In this document: piece by piece, positions 11,960 through 22,088 of the stretch | Numbering within the stretch: the first letter of the stretch is position 1 | Layout of the letters: each line of letters opens with the position of its first letter | Assembly (NCBI GenBank): GCA_905178155.1 | Contig: CAJINV010000001.1 | Coordinates: 3,797,706 to 3,861,705, forward strand | Source of the DNA: Amoebophrya sp. A120 | Lineage: Eukaryota > Sar > Dinophyceae > Syndiniales > Amoebophryaceae | Direction: 5' to 3' | Length of the DNA: 64,000 bases | Notes under the pieces: generated by a model | What the model saw: only the letters and a program-made list of their open reading frames with translations | Databases searched by the model: none | What the model was told of the DNA's origin: nothing | Translations under genes and position numbers: made by a program

Positions 11960-13618
11960 ATGGCAATGATCGTGAGGTTCCCAGGTGGACCACCACCATC
12001 AGCAGGGAGAGGTGCACGGTCTTCCAATCGCTTCGTGCTCGCAGTTTCGAGACGCGGCACGGTGAAGCTGTGTGACACAAGGGGTGATCATGGTTGTCTT
12101 GCGTCGCAAAAACGGGCTTTCGGGGGTGTAGACCGGGCGAAAATCCCGCGGCGGCACATCGAGCGCCGCACGGTGGAGGAGCTCCGAGCCGTGAATGAGG
12201 GCGCGCTCCCGAGAACCCAGCTGGAGGGCGGCCATCTCCAGACTGCAATCCCGCGGCGGCTCGCGACTGCGGCGGAGCGCAATGCGTACATCAAACTCTG
12301 TCCGCTGCCGCAGCCGGAGCTGGTGGAGTCAAATCTCGAAGATTGCGTTGTCCGGTCGACGGCAGCGAGAACCGTGACAGGCGCAACAGCTTTGACGCGA
12401 CGGGACGCGTGGTTCGCCGGCAACTTGCGGTTCGAGGGGATTCAGGCCAAAGTGCAGGATTTTAATACTTGCGACACAGCAGTTATTGCTGCCGGTGATG
12501 ATCTTCCAGTAGCATCTACTTCAAGCACAACTGCTGCTCTGGAAATAAAGAGTGTGGATAGAAAAACCACTGACGAAATAGAGAATGAGAGAAATCGTGA
12601 ACAAGAACACCACCTCCCGCCGATGAGATATGCCGCTGAGTGCCGAGAAGAAAAAGAATCAACTGACGTTCGGCGGCCGACCGCGGCTGAGATCTTGTAC
12701 TTTCAGTCGGGCGGGGACCCCGAAGCCCTCCTCGAGACGGACGAAGACCGGTCAACATCTCCTAACATCACTACAACTTCTACCTCCGGTCTCGAAAACG
12801 GAAACCAAAGTGCAGAAATTCTTTCAACACCGTCGACATCACCAGTTCTGCGCGAAAAGGACTCGCTGTTCGACCTGGGAAATAGCTGGAGAACGTGGCT
12901 GTACCCCACGCAACCGCACAACTTCACTTCGCTCCGGTCTGTCACGGAGCCCGGCATCACGCCTTTGGACCGCGCCGCCCGGGACGTGCCGTGGGAGTCC
13001 CGGTTCGAACTGGTGACGCGCCGCGTCCGGCCGAAGTACGCTGCCGAGGTCCGGGGGACGCCGCGGCGGGAGTTCCAGGAGGGGATGGTGGAGGGTGTTC
13101 GCGTCCGCCCGGTGTTCAACCCCTTCGTGGAGTTGACCAACGCCAAGCGCTACCGGCTGGACAACTGGCCGTCCCGGAATTGGGACAACTGGGACCCCAA
13201 CGAGAACGTCCGCGTACGGGGTGGGCGCCGGACCTACACGCTACCCAAGGACATCGGTCCGTCGAAGGACGAGCTCGGCGAGTGGCACCCCTGCCCGATC
13301 TCCGGGCGGTACAAGGGGGACATCCAGAAGCAGTACGCCTACTTCTCGCTGCCCTGGGTTTGGGCCCGGGACTTCTTCAACCCGCCGAAGCACATCCACG
13401 ACCGCGAGCCCAAGGGCCGGAAGTACTGGCGGTTCCGGGAGTTCCGGAAAATCAAAGTGGCGGAGGCGCTCCGCAAGATGCCGCAGCTCATCGAGGAATA
13501 CCGCCGCGAGAAGCGGGAGGCGAAACGCCTATCCTGGTTCGAAGATATGATGGTCAAGTTCTGCGGAAAAGCGTCCGCACACACCTTCATCAGGAAGAGA
13601 AAACGCCCGATGCATTGA
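11960..13618 (+). CDS. Uncharacterised basic protein (552 aa), possibly mitochondrial
   Basis: Single-exon frame from ATG 11960 to TGA 13618. The first 38 residues have five arginines and no acidic residue until Asp39, compatible with a mitochondrial targeting sequence. Residues about 165-290 are low-complexity (Ser/Thr/Glu), while the last 240 residues look globular and strongly basic and aromatic, with WPSRNWDNWDPNENVRV, SLPWVWARDFFNPPKHIH, and a C-terminal helix KVAEALRKMPQLIEEYRR followed by Lys/Arg-rich sequence. That tail style is seen in lineage-specific mitoribosomal proteins, but I do not recognise the family and this is a guess. Strong GC bias at third positions supports real coding over the many overlapping frames in this region. 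Confidence 0.72.
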   Translation: MAMIVRFPGGPPPSAGRGARSSNRFVLAVSRRGTVKLCDTRGDHGCLASQKRAFGGVDRAKIPRRHIERRTVEELRAVNEGALPRTQLEGGHLQTAIPRRLATAAERNAYIKLCPLPQPELVESNLEDCVVRSTAARTVTGATALTRRDAWFAGNLRFEGIQAKVQDFNTCDTAVIAAGDDLPVASTSSTTAALEIKSVDRKTTDEIENERNREQEHHLPPMRYAAECREEKESTDVRRPTAAEILYFQSGGDPEALLETDEDRSTSPNITTTSTSGLENGNQSAEILSTPSTSPVLREKDSLFDLGNSWRTWLYPTQPHNFTSLRSVTEPGITPLDRAARDVPWESRFELVTRRVRPKYAAEVRGTPRREFQEGMVEGVRVRPVFNPFVELTNAKRYRLDNWPSRNWDNWDPNENVRVRGGRRTYTLPKDIGPSKDELGEWHPCPISGRYKGDIQKQYAYFSLPWVWARDFFNPPKHIHDREPKGRKYWRFREFRKIKVAEALRKMPQLIEEYRREKREAKRLSWFEDMMVKFCGKASAHTFIRKRKRPMH

Positions 13619-14486
13619 GTGCACTGATGAACTTGTTGTTCGAGGTTGGAAACCCCACCACATTTCTTTCGTTTTTAACAGTGGCACTAATTGTAATTGC
13701 TTATTACTTGTTGTGAATGTGATTCGAAGAGAATGAGAAACGTATCAGTGTGAAAATGGCATAGCATATAGGCGAAAGATTTCTTCAGATTTCAAAAAAG
13801 CTCAATTGCAATTTGACGTTGTTCCGCAAGAGGAAAATATCCCAATTTCCAACAAGTTTCGGTCACACAAATAGGATAGTAGATAGATTTTTCGGTAACA
13901 ACGAATCCAGCCGCGACCGTCTACATCGGTCGCTTCGTGGATAATTCCATATGTCGGTTGCTTTGGTATCGAGTATGAGCATAAGTCGCTTTGGGCAACT
14001 CCTGCAAGCGCGAACTGCCTCCTCGGTCATTTCGAGGCCGTTTGTGTTTCCTACAGCCACACCTAAAACGAATATCGGTTATTTTCGTTCGTTGTCGTTG
14101 TCGTCTTCCTCTTGCGTGTTGATGTCGCGCCGATTCTATTGTTAAATTGATGTCTCTTTCTTGAATATTTCCGTCACAAGGACCCCAAGCTCGGCTTTTA
14201 CACTATCGAACTCCGAATCTTATGATTTAGGAAGTTTAGACGAACAATTTTCGTGCTGCTTCGGATTACGTGGAGAGAATGCATGGCACTTTGAAGAAAA
14301 TTGACAAGAGATGAAGCGCTTGAAAATAGCGTATAACCATGATGAAGCTTCTGCTTCTCCATTCTAGCGAAAAATGTTCACGCTGTCCGCAACCACAACC
14401 CGTGCGAAAATGAAGATTGACTTTCCTTTGCATAAGCGTTACGAACAACGAGAGCAACTTTCTGCACTCGCCATCGATTCCGCGCA
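13619..14486. other. Intergenic stretch or undetected 5' exons
   Basis: AT-rich, no supported gene. An open frame preceding 14487 begins without an ATG, so the next small gene may have a first exon here that I cannot define. Confidence 0.4.
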
Positions 14487-15063
14487 TGAAGCAGGCCGAC
14501 TTTTCGTCGGGCGATGGAAGCCGGGAGCTGTTGTCCAGCGCGATTTTCAGGGAATTCACAACCGACACCGACAACGTATGGCGTTCTCAAACGTTACATT
14601 CTCAACTGTTACATGATTTGTCATGCAAAATGACCATGACCCGCGCGCCAGACGATCAAGCTGCTGCGCATGACAAATTCTCGGAGGTCTAAACAGCACT
14701 ATAATCCGCACGAAACCTGTAATGCAAGACGCGCAAGGTTCTCCCTCTCACCTGTGCTAGTCTTGCATTACAAATTCATGTGGTTTCGGTTTTTTGCGTT
14801 TGTGGTTTCGGTCGGTTTAGCATTACAAATTCATGTAACAGTTGAGAATGTAACAGTTGAGAACGCCATACAACGAGGAGGACAACGTGGAGCAAGTAGT
14901 TTTCTCGAACGACCAAGAAAGACTGGATGCTCGGCGTAGTTGTTTCAGCGTTACCAGCTGTAGTACCTGCCGCGAAAACAAGTGTCAGAACGAGAAAAAA
15001 GATACAGATTCTGCACCGAAACAGAGAGTGCCCGCATTTGCTCCGGAGGAGGACCTCATATGA
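14487..15063 (+). CDS. Small uncharacterised gene interrupted by an introner (about 92 aa)
   Basis: Two pieces of frame, 14487-14576 and 14876-15063, are joined only when the introner and one copy of its CAACG direct repeat are removed; the junction reads Asp-Asn-Glu-Glu-Asp-Asn. The ATG at 14487 (MKQADFSSGD) is the first in frame, but the frame is open back to 14417, so an upstream exon is possible. The product is acidic at the junction and has a Cys-rich stretch later (CFSVTSCSTCRENKC), ending in PEEDLI. No family was recognised. The case for coding is the frame-restoring insertion, since every other introner here sits in a gene. Confidence 0.5.
14577..14870. mobile_element. Introner 3 (family C)
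   Basis: 294 bp, direct repeat CAACG at 14572-14576 and 14871-14875. Ends TATGGCGTTCTC and GAGAACGCCATA. Internal sequence is closely similar to introner 9 (both carry a CCATGACCCG/TCATGACCCG segment and a GATCAAGCTG/TATCAAGCTG segment), showing they are recent relatives. Confidence 0.88.
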
Positions 15064-15728
15064 AAGTAAGAAGAGGGTTGATGCACCGCTCATTTCATGA
15101 TCATACTCGCTGCATTGGCATCAGCAATCATCCTCACAGCATCCAAGAAAAAGAAATCTCATGTATTTCTTCGCAACTAAAAGCGACATGCAGTAGCTTC
15201 TGTACGCAACGTCGCCTCCACCGAATTATGTCCTGGCTGGCCCCCGCCTTTCAAGATGCCGGACGGTGTTCTTGTGCTGGACCGGGGATTTTACAACACG
15301 AGGCCCTCGTTTTGTCAATCGATGATCGTGGTCGTGGCTTTTGTGAAAATCTAAATTCCTGGAGGAGGTACGCTTGTCGGTTTTACAGCCGATTGTAGAT
15401 CCGGAAGGGTAAATGTTGAAGCAAGCACGGTTCCGGACGAGCTTTTTCGCCTCGCTGCATTGTTCCTTGCGACGAAGTTTATTGCGCATATTAACGAGTT
15501 TTATCGAACTACATTGTTCTTTGAGCGAAGTCAAGTTAGTGAAAAAGAAAGGCCTTCGCGCATTTGATTCGCTTCTAAACTCTCAGCTTTCATCTGTACA
15601 TGTACATAAGCACCAGGACAGCACCAAACAAAAAAGGATATTATCGCTACCGTAGTTCGTAGATTACATAGTACTCGAAATTTTTACAGGAGCATCGCAA
15701 CACGCAGAAAAAAAATAGATACATCAAG
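15064..15728. other. Intergenic stretch
   Basis: No supported gene or repeat. Short chance frames only. Confidence 0.5.
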
Positions 15729-16745
15729 ATGCAGCTGTTCACAGACATGATCCGCGGGCAGCCGCTTCTGTGCGGGCAGCTCTGCGTTCTCTTCTGCCTC
15801 GTTGTGCTTCTCGACTGGGATAAATCGTTGGTCCCGCCCCGCGACACGCAGTTCTTCGAAAACGACGCCAAACTCGCGAACGAACTGAAAAGCGACACCG
15901 TGTCCAGCTACTTTGTGATCGCGTTCGCCTACTTTCTCTTCCTCCCGATCTTCGTCACGGTGCCGAATCTGAGCTCGCGCGGCTTTTCCCTCCGCTTCGT
16001 CGGCTCGTTTGATAAGAGCAGGAAAGACGAGCTTTGCCCTTCACTTCTTTACTACCTCTACGCGGTCCTGGCAACGCATTTCGTCACCTGCTGCGCGAAG
16101 ATCTACGTGGGCCGAAAAAGGCCGAACTTCTTTGCCGCCTGCGAGTACCATTTTGCGGCCAACGCGAAGAAGGCGCCCTTGTTTCCTGGGAGCAGTTTGG
16201 TCAAGGGGGAGGTGCAGTTCTGCAAAAAGGACCCGATAAGCGGAATGGTATACTTCTGAAAATGATGTAATAATTAGGTCTACTTCATCAAGAACGATTC
16301 GGGCTTCGTAATCGTAGACTGACGAAAGAGTTTGGAAGGCAGTGGCAGAAGTCTTTTGTTCTTGCCTGATCGATGATTTACACTACCTCAACAGCTGAGT
16401 TTCCCGTCCGGCCACGCTTCCCTTGCGTTCTCCAGTACCGTTTTCGTCGCGATGGAGCTCTCTGGTAGGATATTTACGCAAGCGGCGCTTCTACTCTTTG
16501 CGGTGTTTGTCGCCTGCAGCAGAGTGGTGGACAACAAGCACCACCCCGAGGACATAATTGCGGGCGCTGCGCTCGGAACCGCGGTCAGCGCAATGGTTCA
16601 TACGCGGATGATTCGCACGTACTTTGACAGGGAGAGTCCCGATGGCGAAAAGAGCAGCGTGGTGAATGGGGCGTATAATTCGTCACCAGTAGCACAAGAT
16701 AGACAAATGAGCGGAATGACAGGCAGGGAAAACAGGGCAGAATGA
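15729..16745 (+). CDS. PAP2-family lipid phosphatase 1 (289 aa)
   Basis: Exons 15729-16247 and 16395-16745, with one GT-AG intron of 147 bp in phase 0. The protein shows all three catalytic motifs of the type 2 phosphatidate/lipid phosphate phosphatases: KIYVGRKRP (K-x6-RP, residues 124-132), PSGH (177-180, spliced just upstream) and SRVVDNKHHPED (SR-x5-H-x3-D, 215-226). His180 and His222 would be the acid/base and nucleophile. Several hydrophobic helices (about residues 15-30, 55-80, 100-125 and 203-214) fit a polytopic membrane enzyme with its active site at the lumenal or extracellular face. The enzyme would dephosphorylate phosphatidic acid or related lipid phosphates. A second PAP2 gene follows directly downstream. 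Confidence 0.93.
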
Positions 16746-17277
16746 AAGTAGTGAACACTTACACGAAGAACAAATTTAAATAGATACAAGTCGTATTTCT
16801 TGCCAAGGGTACATCTACATTCATAAGGCTGATCATTCACGATTTGAAAACCAATTTTAAAACCACGACTGCGACGTGGTTGCGAATCAGAAGTCCTAAT
16901 GTTCAGTGAGTCTTGGCGTTTTGCATGGAATGGGAGATTTACTTAGATTTCTATATTGAGACCGCAGTTTTTCGCTCGTGCCAAGACCTATGAATGAGGC
17001 GGCCCCACAAAAAAAGTAGACGATCTCGGGTTTCTGGTATCTGCGGATCTACTGTGCTCGACTCCTATATCGAACGTGGCCAGGTGGAAGCTGTCGACGA
17101 TCCTGATCCATCGCCAAAAGTCAAAGTTTTCAGATCTGATGTAATGTGATAGATACGTATGGCACTGGCAGGGTGAGGGTCGCGAAGGCCCACTCCAGAG
17201 ATTCATCTTTGACGCAGAAGCTCACTTTCATCACTTGATTTCGATTTCGATCCTTTTTTTATTTTTCATGATTGTTG
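16746..17277. other. Intergenic stretch between the two PAP2 genes
   Basis: About 530 bp, AT-rich, no supported feature. Confidence 0.5.
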
Positions 17278-19053
17278 ATGAGGCGAGGTGTCCGCATTCC
17301 TGCAGGCGGGATGGCTGCAACCGATAGCGCAGACATTCGACTTGACGTGCATCCGCAGTGCTCGGGCGAATCGAACGGCGGTAAGAATAAGCTTAAGCCT
17401 GGTGTTTTGGGTGTGCCGGCCGACTACAGCATGGGGAACAATACTTCGTCCGCGGCCTCGCAACAGCACATCACGTGGACAGAGGTACAAACCCGCAGCC
17501 CAGAAGATGCTTTCGAACAAGCGGGTCAGCATGCGGCCGCTAAAAAAAGAGCACGAGATGAACAAGTTTATGATCTCGATCCCGTGGAGCGGAAGAAGCG
17601 TGAGGCAATCAAGGCTAGTGAGGAGCGCAGCTGGTACCGGTTGACAAATGTGGGCGTGGTCGCGTTCTCCCTGGGCTGCTGTGTCGCCTTTACGGGAACG
17701 GTGGTCGCCTACGGACGGGCGGACTGGATTCGCGATCGAAAGCCCGTGACCACCGCAGATAACCCACGGTTGGGCGACCCGTTCCATCCGGACACGGTTC
17801 CCACGCCGGCGCTGTTCGTCATCGCAGCGGTCGTGTCGCTCCTCCTGTTTTTCACAAACCGGAGTCAGAGCGCGGTATTTTTGTTAATTCTTGACAAGTA
17901 CGTAGTAGTAGTTGCTAGACGTTGACGTAAAAAGGAAAAGGTAAGTGCTTGAGGTAGAGGGTTCGTTGATGGCCGTTGAACTGTGTTCAACGGGTTTGCA
18001 GAGACATAAAAAATAAAAATTTTGAAACTTCGCGGATTTGAAAATTTTTTGTCGTTTTTCCCGTGGTTTTGCTAGCTTTTTTGCGCGTCCCCCACCGTCT
18101 GCTGTATACACTCGAAAGTAAAGGACCTTCTCTTTCGAGTTTATGCAACGAACAGACGTCGGCGACCATGGACTTTTTCGTGTCCGGTGGACACGATAAA
18201 AATAAAGTTTTGAAATTTCGCGGATTTGAAAACTTTTTGTCGTTTTTCCCGTGGTTGTGCTAGTTTTTTTGCGCGTCCCCGACCTTCTGCTGCATAAACT
18301 CGAAAGTAAAGGACCTTCTCTTTCGAGTTTATGCAACAGAAGTCGGCGACCACGGACTTTTTCGTGTCCGGGGGACACGATAAAAGTAAAATTTTGAAAT
18401 TTCGCGGATTGAGCAGTAAAAGTTGGGACTTTACTTCGTCCGTGGTGAGCTACCTTTCAAATGGTGAATTTGTTTCGAGTACATTTTTGTAGAAAAACAT
18501 CAATCTTCTTCAGGTTCTCTGTCCTGCATTACCTCGGTGGGTGGTCGCTGCCTATTTCTGGGGCGTGGTTCTTTTAGCAGAGACGTTCCATTTCATCTTC
18601 AAGCTCTACGTCGCGCGCCCGCGGCCCTGCTTCTACGATCTGTGCGGGTACGACGAATCGAAACAGTGCACCTCTGACCTGCGTAAGATTCGTGTGGCGT
18701 ACACCAGCTTTCCGTCAGGGCACGCTACGTCGATTGCCGCGATTTTCGCTTTTCTGATCCAGGATTCCGACAGCGGCGCGGTGGTTGGCCTCAGCTTTCT
18801 CTTCGGCCTCTGGGTGATTCTATCCAGGATAACCGACAACCGCCACGACCCGGCAGACGTTCTGACGGGCTGCGGGCTCGGGGGTGGGAGCGCCTTCGTC
18901 GGCTACCGGCATTTGCTCCAGCTGTACCACCGCGACAGAAGAGCAGCGTGGTGTGAAGCGGAGGCAGGAGGAGCTGTGGGAAGGGAAAAGATAGCCGGCC
19001 AGCTGCCATCAAGTTCAAGTCGTGCTGCGGAGATTGAACTGCAAGCTTTGTGA
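17278..19053 (+). CDS. PAP2-family lipid phosphatase 2 (about 380 aa)
   Basis: Exon 1 starts at ATG 17278 (an inner Met lies at 17311) and exon 2 is 18514-19053. The intron's 3' site is TTCTTCAG ending at 18513. Its 5' site must be in phase 0: GCG|GTATTT (exon ending 17874) or TAC|GTAGTA (ending 17901) both fit, and I cannot choose. Exon 2 carries KLYVARPRP (K-x6-RP), FPSGHA and SRITDNRHDPAD, the complete PAP2 catalytic set. Exon 1 adds a long charged N-terminal tail and two hydrophobic helices. This gene differs in intron position and N-terminal length from its upstream neighbour, so the pair is not a recent duplication. The intron contains a roughly 187-bp tandem repeat. Confidence 0.88.
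18004..18412. repeat. Tandem array, about 186-bp period, inside PAP2-2 intron
   Basis: Two full units and a partial third start near 18004, 18192 and 18376. Each begins with a core resembling CGATAAAAATAAAATTTT followed by GAAATTTCGCGGATT. Each full unit also holds a hairpin whose arms are built from ACTCGAAAG and CTTTCGAGT. The same core starts the unrelated-looking units of the array at 19187-19840. Confidence 0.85.
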
Positions 19054-19186
19054 ACAATCACGATGCTGCTTGAATTTGGACTGACTAGTGAACCACATTG
19101 CATTTGATGTCGTTCATCTTTTATGCTTGTGCTCTACTCCAACTCGTTTATTGTGATTCATCATTTGTTGATCTTGCACTTGCTCT

Positions 19187-19840
19187 TCTGCGGGAAGAGC
19201 AGCCTCTGGGAGCGAAGCCGGATAGTCTGGGGGATGCTCTTTTCGGTCTTGTTCGCAGCGGAATTCGCTAATTAGGTTTGCAGTAGACAAAATCGCTGCG
19301 ATAAAAATAAAATTTTGAAATTTCGCGGATTTCAGATTTTTCCCGAAAACCATCTTGGCCCATTTTTTCTGCGGGATGGGCATGCTCCGGGGGCAAGGCC
19401 CGACAGTCTTGGGCATGATCTTTTCGGTCTTCGCAGCAGAATTCACTGGCGAGGTTTTCAGTAGGTGAAAATCGTCGCGATAAAAATAAAATTTTAGAAT
19501 TTCGCGGATTTTGGATTTTTTGTGAAAACCTTCTTGGTCCTTTTTTCTGCGGGAAGAGCATGCTCCGGGGGCAAGACCCGACAGTCTTTGGGATGATCTT
19601 TTCGCTCTTCGCAGCAGAATTCACTGGCAAGGTTTTCAGAAGGTGAAAATCATCGCGATAAAAATAAAGCTTTGGAATTTCGCGGATTGCGGATTTTTTC
19701 CGAAAACCTTCTTTATCTATTTTGCCTATTTTTTCTGCGGGAAGAGCATGCTCCGGGGGCAAAGCCCGACAGTCTTGGGGATGCTCCTTTCGGTCTTCAC
19801 AGCAGAATCCGCTAGCTAGGTTTTCAGTAGGTGAAAATCG
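19187..19840. repeat. Tandem array, about 178-189-bp period, downstream of PAP2-2
   Basis: Four units, each starting with TTTCTGCGGGA-type sequence near 19187, 19366, 19542 and 19731. Units contain GCTCCGGGGGCAA, a TTTTCGGTCTTCGCAGCAG stretch, then the core GCGATAAAAATAAA with AATTTCGCGGATT (at about 19296, 19476 and 19655). Units are diverged. Open frames on the minus strand here follow from the repeat and are not taken as genes. Confidence 0.85.
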
Positions 19841-20249
19841 TCGTGATCTGGTAACCGAATGCGTGCGCGCGTGCGGTTGAGAGCGGTCGAAGCAAGAGAG
19901 CACGAGAGAGATGGGAGCTTTGTTTCGAGCGGTGGAAGCAAAGAGTTAGATTCATCGAGCGGTGCCCCGATCCGTTGAGAGCGCAGATAAATCGCAATCA
20001 AATCGGCGTCGCTCTACTTTCTCATGTCGTCGTTATCGTCTCTCTCACTCTATGAACAGTCTCGGGCTCGGCGAAAAGTGCCGGGCGTGCAGTTGAAGTT
20101 CTAACTTCGATCGAACTCTCGCAAGAATATCAATATCTATGGCAACCAAGAAAAAACTTTCCATAGCTATAGTGTCTGATGCCTAGCTAGACAGAGCAAT
20201 GACACAAGGGCTCCTGCACTTACCGTGATCACCAGGAACTGATTACGCC
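19841..20249. other. Intergenic stretch upstream of 20250
   Basis: Contains a short repeated GAGCGGT-GAAGCAA motif (about 19889 and 19938) and otherwise nothing supported. Confidence 0.4.
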
Positions 20250-22088
20250 ATGACGCCATCGCGACCGAGAGGACGAGGAGCTCCTGCGCTGCTCGGCGTC
20301 TGGGCGGCTGCAAATGCGTTTTTCGTGTTTGCGTTTGAGTCGGCATCTACTTCGTTGAACACTACTTCTACCTCGACGAGCACCATGGAACCGGTGTCCG
20401 TGACGCTGGAGCGCATGTTGAGCGACTTGCGGACCGAGTGTCTCCTCACGGCGGACCGCCTGGTGGAGCTGGCGCACCACAAGCACCTGTACCGGGCGCG
20501 GCAGATCGAGCTGGCGACTAGCTCCGCGAAGAAGCAGTGCGACCACACCTTCGACGAAGCGGTGGCGGGGGAGGCCGAAGAGGCCTGCTTGGACCGGCTG
20601 AAATCCTTCCTTCGGACGGCGCAAGAGGAGGACACGCTGCTCGTGGCGCAGGCGGCCAAGGCGGTCCGGTCCTACCGAAGCACCGCTGGTGCAACCACAG
20701 CAGCTGCCTCGTTTCTGGAGGAGGACGGGAGTACGAGCTTCGAGTTTCTGGACAAGCAACCGCAGCAAGAACATGATCTTCACGGGGAAGATAAACCCCA
20801 CAGCAGCACACCAAGATCAACATCGCACCAGCCGTCGAGTCTTTCTCAGCTGGAAAGCAGACGGAGCGCAATGAAGAAGCAGGTCGAGAACGCACGGGCG
20901 AAGGAGCGTGCGCTTCTCATGAGGCAGGAAAAACAAGTGTCGAGAAGATCCTCTTCACAGCAGCATCAAGAAGATCATAATCCCGACAGCGGCAGGACAC
21001 TCGCGTTTGCAGAAGGTGAGGCACGACCAGTGCTGGCTACGCACGGTGTTGCCGACGAGGTGGACCAAATAACAAGACTGTTGGACGACGACAGTTTGTT
21101 GAAAGAAGACGACCCGCTTGCAGCTGCAAAGTTTGCTTCTGCTTTGCAGAAAACAACGAGTCATGGCAGAGAAGATGCGTCAACAGGTGGTCGCTCCCTG
21201 ACCACGATACAGCAGCAATTGAAGGCCGCTCGGGACCAGCGACTGGCGGCCGAAGGGCAGGCGAAGGAGCACGAGATCGAGGTGCAGTTCCACCAGCGGC
21301 TGAGCTTGCTCGAGAAAAAAGAAGCCTCTACTTCGGTCACTACCGCTGCACCCAGCACGACCTCTCACACGAACACGACGGAGGCCATAATACGGATGGA
21401 GTCCGTGATTCAAATCTTGGACCGTATGGCAACGGTATCACTACATTCATTGACAGTTTTGCGATTTGTGTATTTTCAACCGGCGTCTACTTTCGGCAGG
21501 AGATGCAAGCATGAGCACCTAATCAAGGAAACTCTTTTCAGTCGTGCTTGTGGTATCTTTGTTCAACCCGATAATTTTGATCTGCAATCGCATTTCGTTT
21601 TCATAATTTCCAAACAGCAAATTGTCGACGAAATGCAAGCCGTCGCCGAGATCCGCGCGACGTCTTTCGCACAAACGGGGGAACATCAACACCTGGACCA
21701 CACGACCCACAAGCTGGTCCGACACGAGGTAAAAGCCGCAGACTTTCCATTGCCCAGCAAGAAACCGCCACGGGCACTTGCGGCTGGCATCGGGGCGCCC
21801 GACATCGCACCAGGAAGTGGGGACGAAGTCTACGGGGATGATAGTGCTACCACGGACGGCACGAACAGCGAATCCGACTTCTCAACCACATTTTTGTCCA
21901 GCTACACGTTCGTTTCCTGGCTGCGGGATCTGTTCTCCTTTTCCGCGATTTTTAGCAGTGGTTCAACAACTACATCCGGTGGCGATTACAAAACGGCCAG
22001 TCCGCTTACTCCAATTTTGGTTTTCGGGATTTCCTTTGCCTTGATGCTGATGATTCTGGCCTGCAACACTCTGTGGCGCTGGAAGTAA
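20250..22088 (+). CDS. Coiled-coil protein with N- and C-terminal hydrophobic segments (551 aa)
   Basis: Frame open from ATG 20250 to TAA 22088. I infer a GT-AG intron at 21435-21617 (GTATCA...AAACAG): it is 183 bp, lacks a stop in frame, and is AT-rich against GC-rich flanks, so an unspliced reading would give 612 residues instead of 551. Residues about 13-30 (LLGVWAAANAFFVFAF) look like a signal peptide or anchor. The end (LTPILVFGISFALMLMILA, then a short WRWK tail) is a membrane anchor. Between them lie long charged helical stretches, for example RARQIELATSSAKKQ, and Ser/Thr-rich spacers. The topology suggests a type of endomembrane-tethered coiled-coil protein, but no family was recognised. 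Confidence 0.75.
   Translation: MTPSRPRGRGAPALLGVWAAANAFFVFAFESASTSLNTTSTSTSTMEPVSVTLERMLSDLRTECLLTADRLVELAHHKHLYRARQIELATSSAKKQCDHTFDEAVAGEAEEACLDRLKSFLRTAQEEDTLLVAQAAKAVRSYRSTAGATTAAASFLEEDGSTSFEFLDKQPQQEHDLHGEDKPHSSTPRSTSHQPSSLSQLESRRSAMKKQVENARAKERALLMRQEKQVSRRSSSQQHQEDHNPDSGRTLAFAEGEARPVLATHGVADEVDQITRLLDDDSLLKEDDPLAAAKFASALQKTTSHGREDASTGGRSLTTIQQQLKAARDQRLAAEGQAKEHEIEVQFHQRLSLLEKKEASTSVTTAAPSTTSHTNTTEAIIRMESVIQILDRMATVSLHSLTVLRFVYFQPASTFGRRCKHEHLIKETLFSRACGIFVQPDNFDLQSHFVFIISKQQIVDEMQAVAEIRATSFAQTGEHQHLDHTTHKLVRHEVKAADFPLPSKKPPRALAAGIGAPDIAPGSGDEVYGDDSATTDGTNSESDFSTTFLSSYTFVSWLRDLFSFSAIFSSGSTTTSGGDYKTASPLTPILVFGISFALMLMILACNTLWRWK

Noticed and set aside
12895-13716. 273-codon + frame overlapping the 11960 gene
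   Set aside because: Different frame of the same GC-rich exon; Arg/Pro/Gly-rich shadow translation.
19268-19903. 211-codon minus-strand frame
   Set aside because: Created by the diverged 178-bp tandem repeat; the translation is repetitive and has no start context.
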